A stretch of DNA of 64,000 nucleotides from Tepidibacter aestuarii (GCF_934924865.1 NZ_OW235315.1:3564321-3628320); one strand, 5' to 3'; shown: positions 44,339 through 53,968, counted from the first letter of the stretch. Notes: generated by a model not told the origin, from the letters alone. Translations and numbers: made by a program.

Positions 44339-44869
44339 ATGATGAAGTCCATTAAAAAGTGGCTAAAAAAGCCATGGCCTTATTGGGTAGGAGGAATTTT
44401 ACTAGGACTACTGAATGTTATCTTACTAGCTACTAGTGGTATCAGTTGGCAAATTACAAGTGGATTTTTACTGTGGGGAGTCGGCATTTTACAATTGTTT
44501 GGGCTAGATCCCTTCAGTTGGGAGTATTTTGATCATTTTCAATACTATTATGGGTATATAATTACAAATCATAACGCATTTATTAATAAATATACGATTT
44601 TGAATATGGGAGTTATCGTAGGATCTTTGATAGCAACTTTGATGGCATCTCAATTTAAATGGAAAAAAATAAAAAGTAAAAAACAGTTTATTTTTGCATT
44701 ATTGGGTGGAATCATGATGGGATATGGAACAAGACTCGCTGGAGGATGTAATATTGGTGCTTTTTTTAGTGGGATTCCATCTTTTTCTTTACATTCTTGG
44801 GTTTTTGGTATTTTTGCTATATTAGGAGCATGGGTAGGATGCAAGATATTAATTAAATTTTTACTATAA
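44339..44869 (+). CDS. YeeE/YedE-like sulfur transporter, C-terminal half (split)
   Basis: The 176-residue membrane protein has about four helices and second-half YeeE motifs: WPYWVGGILLGLLNVILL and GGIMMGYGTRLAGGCNIGAF (with the conserved Cys), then FSLHSWVFG. It lines up with the second half of the full-length protein at 49807-51096. GGAGG precedes the ATG, and an alternative ATG is one codon later. Probably it forms one transporter with the 43392 product. Confidence 0.88.
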   Translation: MMKSIKKWLKKPWPYWVGGILLGLLNVILLATSGISWQITSGFLLWGVGILQLFGLDPFSWEYFDHFQYYYGYIITNHNAFINKYTILNMGVIVGSLIATLMASQFKWKKIKSKKQFIFALLGGIMMGYGTRLAGGCNIGAFFSGIPSFSLHSWVFGIFAILGAWVGCKILIKFLL

Positions 44870-44873
44870 AGTA

Positions 44874-44896
44874 AGAGGGCGTATGCCCTCTTTTTT
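44874..44896. terminator. terminator after the split YeeE operon
   Basis: AGAGGGC-GTAT-GCCCTCT followed by six T residues. Confidence 0.9.
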
Positions 44897-45785
44897 AGCA
44901 AAATCCTCTTTTACTAGAAATAATAAAATCTACAAACATTTGCTCATAGTGAGTGAATGTATATTTTTCTCTAGAAGCTATATAATATTCAAAAGGAATT
45001 TTAAGAGTATCTACTGTAACAGTATGAATAAGGTTTTCTTTTAATTCTTGTTGTATTATTAGCTTGGGTAAAAAAGAATATCCTTTCCCTGAAAGAATAG
45101 AAGATTTAATTGCTTCTGGTGAATTTAAATCATAAATAACATTTAGATCTTCTATATAAACCCCTTTTTCTTGTAATGCTTTTTCAATTAAGTATCTTGT
45201 TCCTGAATTTTTTTCACGTAAAATTAAAGGAATTTTTTTGAGTTCTTCCATTGAAATCAATTTTGGAGAATCAGTACAATTTCCTACCAACAGCAATTCA
45301 TCAGATATAATGGTTTGAGTAACTATATCTTTTGCGTTTGAATCATGTTGAATTATTCCAATATTAATGGTATGGTTACGCAAATTTTCAATTACGCCAG
45401 CAGAGCTATGTACTTCTATATTAATATCTACTTCTTTGTGAAGTTTTTTGAATGTATATATACTGCAAGGAAGTGCATACTCACCTACGCTTTTACAAGA
45501 ACCTATCATTAGCTTTGGCTGATCTTGCTGCAGATTTTTCAAATCTCTTTGAATATTTCCTTGAATTGAGAGCAATGTATCGGCATAGTCGAATACAACT
45601 TTTCCTTCCTCAGTTAATTCAACTCCTTTATTACTTCGCTTTAAAAGACTTGCTCCCAGCTCTTTTTCCAAGTTTTGAAGTTGCATACTTAGACCTGGCT
45701 GAGTGAGGTGAAGATTTTTTGCTGCTTTTGATATACTGTTGCATTTTACTGTAATATAAAATGATTGGAGATATTGTAAATTCAT
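44895..45785 (-). CDS. LysR-family regulator of the sulfur island (CysL-like)
   Basis: The 296-residue LTTR opens with MNLQYLQSFYITVKCNSISK and has AAKNLHLTQPGLSMQLQNLE as the DNA-binding helix pair. An effector domain follows with LMIGSCKSVGEYALPCSIY. This group includes CysL/CbbR-like regulators, often of sulfur assimilation. AAGGA precedes the ATG. It converges on the split YeeE operon, and a ~100-bp repeat shared with the reductase promoter lies upstream of it, so it is the best candidate regulator of the island. Confidence 0.88.
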   Translation of the reverse strand: MNLQYLQSFYITVKCNSISKAAKNLHLTQPGLSMQLQNLEKELGASLLKRSNKGVELTEEGKVVFDYADTLLSIQGNIQRDLKNLQQDQPKLMIGSCKSVGEYALPCSIYTFKKLHKEVDINIEVHSSAGVIENLRNHTINIGIIQHDSNAKDIVTQTIISDELLLVGNCTDSPKLISMEELKKIPLILREKNSGTRYLIEKALQEKGVYIEDLNVIYDLNSPEAIKSSILSGKGYSFLPKLIIQQELKENLIHTVTVDTLKIPFEYYIASREKYTFTHYEQMFVDFIISSKRGFC

Positions 45786-45906
45786 ATCGTCACATCCTTG
45801 AAATGGTAAAAAAATATTAAAGCACCTATATATCTTATCATTATATTATACAAAAATAAACATCTTTATACAAAAGAGGAGGCGATATCGCTGTGTTTTG
45901 TAGATG

Positions 45907-46005
45907 ATTTAACAAAATATAAAAGATCCTTATATAACATAACATATACTTATGATTAAAATATAAGAACATATATTATAATGTATTGAGAGAAAATTAA
46001 CAAAG
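45907..46005 (+). repeat. regulatory repeat, copy 1
   Basis: It is similar over about 100 bp to 47882-47981: both begin with TTTAACAAAATATAAAA, share a TATAACAT...ACATATRCTTAT segment and a TATAAT box (45977-45982), and end GAGAG-AAATTAACAAAG. It lies about 120 bp upstream of the LysR start codon. A shared LysR-bound control segment is likely. Confidence 0.65.
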
Positions 46006-46111
46006 TGTATAAAATAAATTTACGCCTAACAATTATCGATTTGATAAAGAGGAAATAAATTATAATTATATTTTTTATCATATAGGAGTAAAATTTATTT
46101 AATAAAAGACT

Positions 46112-46336
46112 ATGGATTTGATCAAAAATAAAATAGAAGATAATGTTTTTTATAAACCCTGTAGTGAGATATAATCAGGTGTTGAGTCGGTTGATGCCCT
46201 GTTAACAAATGTGGCATATATAAAAATACATAATCATAATCACAAATTATATACAATGAACTCACAATACTTAATTATCAATTTGATATTGACAAAAACA
46301 GATTATGATTATATTATCTATATAAATTGCAGCTAA
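46112..46336 (+). pseudogene. possible decayed reading frame
   Basis: The frame opens MDLIKNKIEDNVFYKPCSEI, meets TAA, and continues SGVESVDALLTNVAYIKI to 46336. It reads like protein on both sides of the stop, but I recognise no family and no ribosome site stands close to the ATG. It may be the remains of the gene once served by repeat copy 1. Confidence 0.3.
46289..46317 (+). promoter_or_regulatory. sigma-A promoter of the APC transporter gene
   Basis: TTGACA (46289-46294), 17 bp, TATTAT (46312-46317), about 108 bp before the start codon. Confidence 0.7.
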
Positions 46337-46424
46337 TATATAATATTGAATTGTTTTCAACTAATGTGAAAAATTCAATCCAATATATATAGTTATAAAT
46401 AATTAAAGGATGGGAGTATAAAAT

Positions 46425-47846
46425 ATGAATCAAAATACTAAGTTAAAAAGGAATTTAACTCCCTTAAATATAGTTGCCTTAGCATTAGGAGCTATTATTG
46501 GATCAGGGTGTTTTCTATTACCTGGTGACGTGTTTTTAAAAACAGCAGGACCTATAGGAACAATTATAGGATTACTTATTGGGGCAATTATGCTGTGTAT
46601 TATTGCTTATAATTATGGTTATATGATTAATAAATATCCTGTAGCTGGAGGCGAATATGCTTTCTCATTTAAAGCTTTTGAAAGAAACCACGCTTTTATT
46701 TGTGGGTGGTTTTTAGTTCTTTGCTATATAAGCATTGTGCCATTTAATGCTACTGCTTTAGGTGTGATTAGCAAACAGGCTTTTCCGGGGATATTTGAGA
46801 TAGGTTATTTGTATGCTATAGAAGGTTCTAAAGTATTTGTTGGTGAAGCTGTACTTGGAATAGTAGCAGTAATTATTTTCGCATATACCAATATAAAGGG
46901 TGTAAAGATAACAGGTAATCTGCAGAATGTAATTACAGGTGCTCTAGTAGGTTCGGTTTTTTTTCTATTAATAGCTACGTTGTTAAATGGTCAAGTTAGA
47001 TATAGTAATCTTAAACCTATGTTTCCTACAAATGTAAATCCGGTTAAAGGAATATTATCTATTGTAGCAATTACGCCATTTTTATTCGTAGGATTTGACT
47101 CTATTCCACAGGTTGCAGAAGAATATGATTTTTCTCCTAAACTTGTTTTCAAATTAATGTTAGCAACAATTTTCTTTGGTTTTTTCATGTATGTTGCAGT
47201 TAATACTATTACAGCAATCGTATTGCCGTGGCAAGAGTTTATTGGTAGTAGTCCTAATTGGGCGACTGGACAAGCTGTTCAATATATATTAGGCAAATTT
47301 GGTATGATGCTGTTGTTTATATCATTATTTACTGCAATAATAGCAGGTATAAATGGATTCTATGTTGCAGCGAGTAGACTTTTATATTCTATGGGAAGAT
47401 CAAGTGCATTGCCATATTGGTTTGGTAAGCTACACCCTAAATATAATACTCCAGCAAATTCTATAATATTCGTTGGAGCATGTTCCATAATAGCTCCTTG
47501 GTTTGGGCGTCAGGTTTTAGGATGGATAGTAGATATGTCCTCACTTGGAGCTGCTGTAGGCTTTCTACATACATCTATGGCATCATATAGGATAGCAAAA
47601 GATAATAATGAGTTTGAGAAAAATAAAATACTAAAAACAACTTCAATATTAGGATCTATTTTTTCAGCTGGTTTTCTTGGACTATTGTTAATTCCAGGTT
47701 TACCTTCATCTTTATCAAATCAGGTATTAATTATTCTAGGATTATGGGTTGCTTTAGGAGTTGTATTCTATTTAGCAGTATGTAAAGAATATAGAAGTCT
47801 TTCGTATAAGGATCTTGAAAATAAAATTTTCAATAAGGTGATATAG
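46425..47846 (+). CDS. APC-family amino acid permease
   Basis: The 473-residue membrane protein has twelve helices. It starts NLTPLNIVALALGAIIGSGC (APC helix 1 with the GxIIGSG substrate loop), then PVAGGEYAFSFKAFERNHAF, and ITPFLFVGFDSIPQVAEEY in helix 6. It belongs to the amino acid-polyamine-organocation family. The substrate is unknown. Position between the LysR gene and the CoA-disulfide reductase suggests a sulfur amino acid, as inference. A GGATGGGAG-like site precedes the ATG. Confidence 0.9.
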   Translation: MNQNTKLKRNLTPLNIVALALGAIIGSGCFLLPGDVFLKTAGPIGTIIGLLIGAIMLCIIAYNYGYMINKYPVAGGEYAFSFKAFERNHAFICGWFLVLCYISIVPFNATALGVISKQAFPGIFEIGYLYAIEGSKVFVGEAVLGIVAVIIFAYTNIKGVKITGNLQNVITGALVGSVFFLLIATLLNGQVRYSNLKPMFPTNVNPVKGILSIVAITPFLFVGFDSIPQVAEEYDFSPKLVFKLMLATIFFGFFMYVAVNTITAIVLPWQEFIGSSPNWATGQAVQYILGKFGMMLLFISLFTAIIAGINGFYVAASRLLYSMGRSSALPYWFGKLHPKYNTPANSIIFVGACSIIAPWFGRQVLGWIVDMSSLGAAVGFLHTSMASYRIAKDNNEFEKNKILKTTSILGSIFSAGFLGLLLIPGLPSSLSNQVLIILGLWVALGVVFYLAVCKEYRSLSYKDLENKIFNKVI

Positions 47847-47881
47847 GAATAGGACATGTGCTTCTTCTTGTGCTGTATATA

Positions 47882-47981
47882 CTTTAACAAAATATAAAAA
47901 ACTCTTATAGTATATAACATATGCTTATTATGAAAATGTAATAAGGTGCATTATAATAAGTTTGAGAGGAAATTAACAAAG
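47882..47981 (+). repeat. regulatory repeat, copy 2 (reductase promoter region)
   Basis: This is the second copy of the 45907-46005 element, ending about 52 bp before the reductase start. It contains ATAACATATGCTTAT (an ATAA-N7-TTAT LysR-type motif) and TATAAT at 47952-47957 with a poor -35 box, as expected for a promoter that needs an activator. Confidence 0.65.
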
Positions 47982-48032
47982 AGGAATTTAAAAATATAAA
48001 TAAATTCAAACTTAAATAGTGGAGGGATATAA

Positions 48033-49733
48033 ATGAGCAGAAAGATTTTAATAGTTGGAGGGGTTGCAGGTGGAGCTTCTGCAGCAGCTAGATTAAGAAG
48101 ACATAGTGAAGAGGATCAAATAATAATGTTTGAAAGAGGACCACATGTATCTTTCTCAAATTGTTGCTTACCATACCATTTAAGTGGTGTAGTAGAAGGG
48201 GCTGACGATTTAGTTCTTATGCACCCAGAGAAGTTCTTAAAGCAATATAAAATAGAGGCTAGAGTAAATAATGAAGTATTATCAATTGATAGAGAAAATA
48301 AAGAAATAACAGTTAAGAATGTATTAACTGGTGAAGAATATAAAGAGGCATATGATAAATTAATATTGTCTCCAGGAGCAAAGCCAATAGTTCCACCAAT
48401 TCCAGGAATTGAAAATGTAAATACATTTTCAATTAGAAATGTTGTAGATATTGACAAGTTAAATAAGTTTGTAAAATCAATGAAAACTAAAAATGTATCA
48501 ATAATAGGTGGAGGGTTCATTGGAGTTGAAGCAGCTGAAAACTTAAAGGAAGCAGGTTACAATGTAACTTTAATTGAAGCTATGCCTCAAATTATGAAGC
48601 CATTTGATTATGACATGGTACAAATTTTGCATAAAGAATTACATGATCATGGAGTAAACTTAATCGTAGGAGATAAAGTAAGTGCTTTTGATAAAAACAC
48701 AGTTATTCTAGAATCAGGTAAAAAAATAGATGCTGAAGTAGTTGTTATGGCAATTGGTGTTGTTCCAGAAACTGAATTAGCTGTAAATGCTGGATTAGAA
48801 TTAGGACAAACAGGAGCAATAAAAACAGATCAAAACTACAGAACTAAAGACAAAGATATATATGCTGTAGGAGATGCTATTGAGGTATATCACGCATTAA
48901 CTAACTCAGTTACTAAGTTACCTTTAGCAGGACCTGCTCAAAAGCAAGCAAGAGGAGTAGCAGATCACATAAATGGAATGCCTGTACTAAATACAGGATT
49001 TATAGGATCATCTGTAATTAAGGTATTTGGTTATAACGGAGCTTCTACAGGCTTAAATGAAGGATTAATTAAAGCTCTTAACATGAATATCAAATATGAC
49101 ATAGTTAAAATAATTCCTGGAGATAAAGTAGGATTAATGCCTCAAAGTGAAGGTGTTCATTTTAAATTAATTTATGAAGTACCAACAGGAAGAGTATTAG
49201 GAGCACAAGCAATTGGTAAAGGAAATGTAGATAAAAGGGTAGATGTAATTGCTACAGCTATTAAATTAGGTGCAACTGTAGATGATTTAAGAGATTTAGA
49301 ATTATGTTATGCTCCTCCATTTGGAACTGCTAAGGATGTAGTAAACTTTGCAGGATATGTAGCATCTAACTTATTAAATGGATCATTCGAGCAAGTACAT
49401 GCAGCTGATGTAAGAGGTCTAGTAGAAAGTGGAGCTTGCATAATAGATGTAAGAGAAAAAGATGAATATGAGCAAAGTCACGTAATAGGAGCTATTAACT
49501 TACCTCTTAGTGAGTTTAGAGAAAGATTAGATGAAATACCTACTGATAAGCCGCTTTATTTACACTGTAGAAGTGGACAAAGAAGTTACAATGCTGTACT
49601 AGCACTTCAACACTTAGGATTCGAAAACCTTTACAATGTATCAGGCGGATTTATGGGACTATCTTTTTATGAATACTTCAATGATCAAACTACTGATAGA
49701 AAGATGATTGTTACAGATTACAATTTTGAATAA
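48033..49733 (+). CDS. CoA-disulfide reductase / NADH polysulfide reductase fused to rhodanese
   Basis: The 566-residue flavoprotein has an FAD-binding start (ILIVGGVAGGASAAARLRRH), the redox-active Cys44 in SFSNCCLPY (a second Cys at 45 replaces the usual Gly), an NAD-binding segment (VSIIGGGFIGVEAAENL), YAVGDAIEV, a dimerisation domain, and a C-terminal rhodanese domain (about 460-550) with active loop LHCRSGQRS. Such fusions reduce CoA persulfides, polysulfide or CoA disulfide. The rhodanese part brings sulfane sulfur. TGGAGGG precedes the ATG. It suits the role of sulfur acceptor for the neighbouring transporters. Confidence 0.93.
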   Translation: MSRKILIVGGVAGGASAAARLRRHSEEDQIIMFERGPHVSFSNCCLPYHLSGVVEGADDLVLMHPEKFLKQYKIEARVNNEVLSIDRENKEITVKNVLTGEEYKEAYDKLILSPGAKPIVPPIPGIENVNTFSIRNVVDIDKLNKFVKSMKTKNVSIIGGGFIGVEAAENLKEAGYNVTLIEAMPQIMKPFDYDMVQILHKELHDHGVNLIVGDKVSAFDKNTVILESGKKIDAEVVVMAIGVVPETELAVNAGLELGQTGAIKTDQNYRTKDKDIYAVGDAIEVYHALTNSVTKLPLAGPAQKQARGVADHINGMPVLNTGFIGSSVIKVFGYNGASTGLNEGLIKALNMNIKYDIVKIIPGDKVGLMPQSEGVHFKLIYEVPTGRVLGAQAIGKGNVDKRVDVIATAIKLGATVDDLRDLELCYAPPFGTAKDVVNFAGYVASNLLNGSFEQVHAADVRGLVESGACIIDVREKDEYEQSHVIGAINLPLSEFRERLDEIPTDKPLYLHCRSGQRSYNAVLALQHLGFENLYNVSGGFMGLSFYEYFNDQTTDRKMIVTDYNFE

Positions 49734-49741
49734 GAATTAAG

Positions 49742-49764
49742 GGGCGCATTTCGCGCCTTTAAAT
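49742..49764 (+). terminator. short GC hairpin after the reductase gene
   Basis: GGGGCGC-ATTT-CGCGCC(T) forms a short strong stem with a weak T tail, so transcription may partly continue into the YeeE gene. Confidence 0.55.
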
Positions 49765-49806
49765 AGAAAAATTCAGCACTATAAAAACATTATGGAGGTA
49801 ATACTT

Positions 49807-51096
49807 GTGAAAAAAAATGGTGAATATATTATTGGATTTATATCACTTATTGCGATTTTAGCATTAGGAAAATCAGGGCTTAGTAGTCCAATGTTATTCT
49901 TTAGACTAATTGCAGGATTAGGGCTAGGATATGCACTTACAAGAGCAAATTTTGGATTTGCAGGTAGTGTGAATAGAACTTACAGAACGGGTTCTACAAA
50001 ATTAATGATAGCATTAATGGTTATGTTTGTTGGAACAGCAATAGTAAATGCTTCCTTTTTTATAGGTCAGGATGCAACTCAATATGATTTATGGGTTAAT
50101 CCTATTAACTTAGGGCTTATACTAGGGGGTATACTATTTGGATTTGGTATGGCATTTTCTAGTTGTTGTGCATCAGGGGTTCTTACTGATGTAGTAACAG
50201 GTCTACCACGTGCTGGTATAACACTTATATTCTTTGGAATGGGTGTATACTTAGGATTCCCGCTTCAAAGTACTGCTCCTTGGATTACTGATACAATTGT
50301 ATCAACTGAAACATTCTCAAATGGGGTATTTTTACCAGATTTATTTAAAGGCGATGGATTAGGTGGATATTTAGGCGCAAGTATTTTAACTGTTATTTTT
50401 GCGGCAATAGTAATTTGGATTTCTAAAGTATATGAAGATAAAAGAAAAGCACAAAATACGTACACAGGAGTAGATGCAGAATTTGCTCAAGAGAAAACTT
50501 ATGAAGACAAAGAAGCTTTTAAATTATTTAGCAATAATACTTATGAAAAATTATTTGTAAGACCATGGACACTTGGTATGGGTGCAGTTGTAATTGGAAG
50601 TATATGCATACTTTTAATGGGTGTAACTAAGGCAGGATGGGGAGCATCTACGCCTTATGGATTCTGGTTTGGTAAATTACTTATATTATTTGGAGTTTCT
50701 CCTGAAAGTGTAGCGGCTTTCTCACACAAACCAGTAGAAATATTTACAATGCCGTTTTTTAACCATCCAATCAATGTACAAAACATAGGTATTATATTAG
50801 GAACACTTATTGCATTGCTTTTAGCTGGAAGCCTTACAAAAACATTCAAAGAAGGACTATCTATTAGCTTCAAAGAAATATTGATATATGCTGTGGGTGG
50901 TATTACAATGGGACTTGGAACAAGATTTTCAAATGGTTGTAATGTAGGAGCACTTTATACACCAATTGCTAACTTCTCATTATCTGGATGGATTTTCTTA
51001 GTATTTTTAGTTGCAGGTGGAATATTAGGTAATGTAGTTTACAAAAAGTTAATGGCAAATGGTAGTTGTAAAATACAGTCAAGTGAAACAAATTAG
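49807..51096 (+). CDS. full-length YeeE/YedE-like sulfur transporter
   Basis: The 429-residue membrane protein contains both YeeE halves: GYALTRANFGFAGSVNRTYR and MAFSSCCASGVLTDV in the first, MGLGTRFSNGCNVGALYTPI and NFSLSGWIF in the second. The conserved Cys that pass sulfur species are present, and one site has a double Cys (SCCASG) where the split version has GGCGSG. The GTG at 49807 follows TGGAGGT, and the five codons before it overlap that site. It follows the reductase gene. Confidence 0.9.
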   Translation: MKKNGEYIIGFISLIAILALGKSGLSSPMLFFRLIAGLGLGYALTRANFGFAGSVNRTYRTGSTKLMIALMVMFVGTAIVNASFFIGQDATQYDLWVNPINLGLILGGILFGFGMAFSSCCASGVLTDVVTGLPRAGITLIFFGMGVYLGFPLQSTAPWITDTIVSTETFSNGVFLPDLFKGDGLGGYLGASILTVIFAAIVIWISKVYEDKRKAQNTYTGVDAEFAQEKTYEDKEAFKLFSNNTYEKLFVRPWTLGMGAVVIGSICILLMGVTKAGWGASTPYGFWFGKLLILFGVSPESVAAFSHKPVEIFTMPFFNHPINVQNIGIILGTLIALLLAGSLTKTFKEGLSISFKEILIYAVGGITMGLGTRFSNGCNVGALYTPIANFSLSGWIFLVFLVAGGILGNVVYKKLMANGSCKIQSSETN

Positions 51097-51169
51097 TTTA
51101 TAAAAGCTAAAGTTAGTGTTATAGGTGGAGTAGCATTAGTTTTTGAATAAATAAATATGAGATAATATC

Positions 51170-51217
51170 AAAAGGATATATATAAGCTTAATTGGAAGCC
51201 TATATATATCCTTTTTT
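51170..51217 (+). terminator. terminator after the YeeE gene
   Basis: AAAAGGATATATATA and its complement TATATATATCCTTTT form a long stem followed by T residues. Confidence 0.85.
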
Positions 51218-51372
51218 AGATACAAGGAATTTGATAATACAAGCTTTAGCCAAACTAATTCCATGTATTGTTCCAAGGTTTATTTTATTATCTATACAAA
51301 ACTTTTTTGATTTCACTTATAAGAAATTCTGATAGCTGCAGTTCATATTATATAAAAAGATATAATCTTATA

Positions 51373-52290
51373 TTAACTTTCTTTTGTATATTCATCTAAT
51401 AATATTAGATAATGGTTTGCCTCTCTTAGAACGTGATCTCCTAATAGTGGAAGTATAATTGATTTTATCTTACAATCAAGAATTCCTTCTGTACCCTGTG
51501 CTTTGAAATTTCTTAACCTTTCAGTAGCTTCTTTACTTTCTTTTGTCACTTTTGGAAGCGTAGATATATCACCTATAGAATTCAATGCTTCCTCTGTTAA
51601 TTCATCAAACTCGTTTCCAAATTCATTAGATATATCAAATAATGCATCTTCTGAAGGATCTAAAAGACCACGAATAAATTTTGAGTGTTCAGCCATAATC
51701 TGATTCCAGAATGCCTCTTGTTTGAGTGCATCCTCTATAACATTAGTAGCAGTTCTATTTTGCAATTTTTTTAGTATATTTACATAGAAATTAGCTTCTC
51801 TAATTATATGTTCTATTAGTAAAGGATAATTTGCAGTAAAAAGGTTACAGGTCAGTACATTATCTAATATATAAGTTTTGAACTTAATTATATCTTTTGA
51901 TGCTTTAATAGCATTATTATTTAAATTATATACATAATTAACTATTCTAGGGCTTACATTATTAGAGTTATATTTATTACCTAGAGACATTTCAGTCTTA
52001 GTAATACTTGTATTAATAGGGATACCAGTTAAAAATGAAGTTGCTTTTTCAGCTTCATAAGTATACTTAGTTGCCATATCATTATTTAGAGGTATAATAT
52101 TGTAAGAAAGGTGTACTGCTTTATTAAGAAGGATTTCAAAATTTTTATTAAGCATACGTGCTTGCTCTGTAAGAGAAAAATTTTTAGATGGTAAGGAAGC
52201 TTCAATAAATACAGCGTGTTCTTTTAATATGCGCAAGAAGAATAAGTTTATATCTAAAGATTGTTTTACATAGTCATAATTAGATAGCAT
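51373..52290 (-). CDS. DUF2935-family helical protein
   Basis: The 305-residue all-helical soluble protein has two similar halves, each with a HxxF pattern in FLRILKEHAVFIEASLP and WNQIMAEHSKFIRGLLDP, plus HIIREANFYVNIL and HVLREANHYLILLDE. This fits DUF2935, whose structures show two ferritin/hemerythrin-like bundles that bind metal. Function unknown. GGAGG precedes the ATG. It runs opposite to its neighbours inside the sulfur island. Confidence 0.9.
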   Translation of the reverse strand: MLSNYDYVKQSLDINLFFLRILKEHAVFIEASLPSKNFSLTEQARMLNKNFEILLNKAVHLSYNIIPLNNDMATKYTYEAEKATSFLTGIPINTSITKTEMSLGNKYNSNNVSPRIVNYVYNLNNNAIKASKDIIKFKTYILDNVLTCNLFTANYPLLIEHIIREANFYVNILKKLQNRTATNVIEDALKQEAFWNQIMAEHSKFIRGLLDPSEDALFDISNEFGNEFDELTEEALNSIGDISTLPKVTKESKEATERLRNFKAQGTEGILDCKIKSIILPLLGDHVLREANHYLILLDEYTKES

Positions 52291-52571
52291 TACATTACCT
52301 CCAGTTAAGTAAAATCTATTGTCCCTATATCAATATATGAGGAAACTGTGAGGAATGTGTGAGCAGATATGTTAATTTATACTATATTAAGAGATGATTT
52401 TAAGCAAAATATAAAATGTATATTCTATATATTTTATATAAAATTGCCATAATAAATATTAAAAAAATTTATATGAAAATTCTAACTATAGAAAAAATCT
52501 ATAATGATTTACACTAACCGACATATAATGATATACTAGTGCCAAAAACAGTCGGAGGAGTTGGAATTAGT

Positions 52572-53957
52572 ATGAGAAAAGCACTTATAATTACGCTATC
52601 TTTAATTATAGTTATATTTGGTCTTGTAGGATGTTCTAATAAAGATAATGAACAGGATGCAAACAACAATTCTCAAGGGGAATACAGTGTTGCTGATACT
52701 CAAAAAGTTCAAGAAGCACTTAAAGATGATTCTTGGATAGTTGTAGATACTCGTTTAAATGATGCTTTCAATGGATGGAAGCTAGATGGTATTAGCAGGG
52801 GAGGAAGAATTACAGGAGCTGTAGATTTTTCTGCTAACTGGTTAAAGGTTGAAGATGATAATAAAGAAGAGCTTTTAAATGAAGCACTTGAGACGAAGGG
52901 AATAACAGAAGATAAAAATATAGTTTTATACGATACAAATGGAAAAGACTCTAAAGAAGTGGCTGATTATTTAAAAGGAAAAGGATTTAACAACTTATAC
53001 TTATATGATGTTAACAAATGGGCAGATGATGAAAGTTTGCCAATGGAGAAATACGAGAACTATCAATTAGTTGTACCAGCAACAATTGTAAAAGATGTTA
53101 TTGATGGAAAGAAACCAGAGACTTTTGAAAATGCTAAGAATATAAAGATTGTTGAAGGAAGTTGGGGAGAAGAAAAAACTTCTTATGCTAATGGACATAT
53201 TCCTACTGCATTCCATATAAATACAGATGAAATTGAGCCTCCAACAACTGAGGCTCCAATGATGTGGATGTTAGCTGATGATGAAACTCTTAAAGAAGTT
53301 GCTCTTAAATATGGATTTACAAAAGACGATACTGTAATAGTAACGGGAGAAGAGCCTATGGCTTCGTATAGAGTAGCTACTGTACTTAGATATATAGGTG
53401 TTAATGATGTAAGGGTTTTAAATGGTGGAACAATGGCTTGGACTATGGCAGGATATGAATTAGAAACTACAAGTAATAAAGCTACACCAGTTGAAGATTT
53501 TGGTGGAGTTATACCTGGAAATCCAGATGTTATAGATACAATGGAAGAAACTAGAGCAGGATTAAAAACACCTGATAAATTTACATTAGTTGACAACCGT
53601 ACTTGGGATGAACATATAGGTAAATCAAGTGGATATTCATATCACGATAAAATGGGTCGAGTACCTGGATCAGTATTTGGATATGCAGGAAAAACAGATT
53701 CTTATTCACTAGACTATTATAGAAATATAGACAAGACTATGAGAAATGCAAATGAATTCATTGCTCTTTGGAAAGAACAAGGCATAGATACAAATAAGCA
53801 CTTATCATTCATGTGTGGTAGTGGATGGAGAGTTGCTGAAATCTATACTTATGCTGATGTTGTTGGACTTGACGATATATCTATATTTAGTGATGGATGG
53901 ATCGGATGGAGTAATGATCCTAGCAATCCAATCGAAACAGGAGAGCCTAAAAAGTAG
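52572..53957 (+). CDS. rhodanese-like lipoprotein with three domains
   Basis: The protein of about 461 residues has a lipoprotein signal with lipobox GLVGC (Cys21), an acidic Asn/Gln-rich spacer and three rhodanese-like domains (about 40-165, 170-305, 320-455). Only the last has a catalytic loop, FMCGSGWRV. The first (LYDTNGKDS) and second (VTGEEPMAS) lack Cys. It resembles the lipoprotein at 18873-19904 with one more domain. The ATG at 52572 follows CGGAGGAG, and the longer frame runs through that site. CCGAC (52519-52523) could pair with the GTCGG at the ribosome site. It acts outside the membrane and is coupled to the four-helix gene 11 bp on. Confidence 0.9.
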   Translation: MRKALIITLSLIIVIFGLVGCSNKDNEQDANNNSQGEYSVADTQKVQEALKDDSWIVVDTRLNDAFNGWKLDGISRGGRITGAVDFSANWLKVEDDNKEELLNEALETKGITEDKNIVLYDTNGKDSKEVADYLKGKGFNNLYLYDVNKWADDESLPMEKYENYQLVVPATIVKDVIDGKKPETFENAKNIKIVEGSWGEEKTSYANGHIPTAFHINTDEIEPPTTEAPMMWMLADDETLKEVALKYGFTKDDTVIVTGEEPMASYRVATVLRYIGVNDVRVLNGGTMAWTMAGYELETTSNKATPVEDFGGVIPGNPDVIDTMEETRAGLKTPDKFTLVDNRTWDEHIGKSSGYSYHDKMGRVPGSVFGYAGKTDSYSLDYYRNIDKTMRNANEFIALWKEQGIDTNKHLSFMCGSGWRVAEIYTYADVVGLDDISIFSDGWIGWSNDPSNPIETGEPKK

Positions 53958-53968
53958 GTGAAAAACTT

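Larger units (their letters stand above)
45786..46424. other. gene-free stretch between LysR and the APC transporter
   Basis: It holds copy 1 of the ~100-bp repeat (45907-46005), a possible decayed reading frame (46112-46336) and the promoter of the APC gene (46289-46317), each listed on its own. Confidence 0.5.

Noticed and set aside
45841..45900. GAGGAGG-like ribosome site and short frame upstream of LysR
   Set aside because: The site at about 45876 is followed by no frame of useful length, so it is probably chance.
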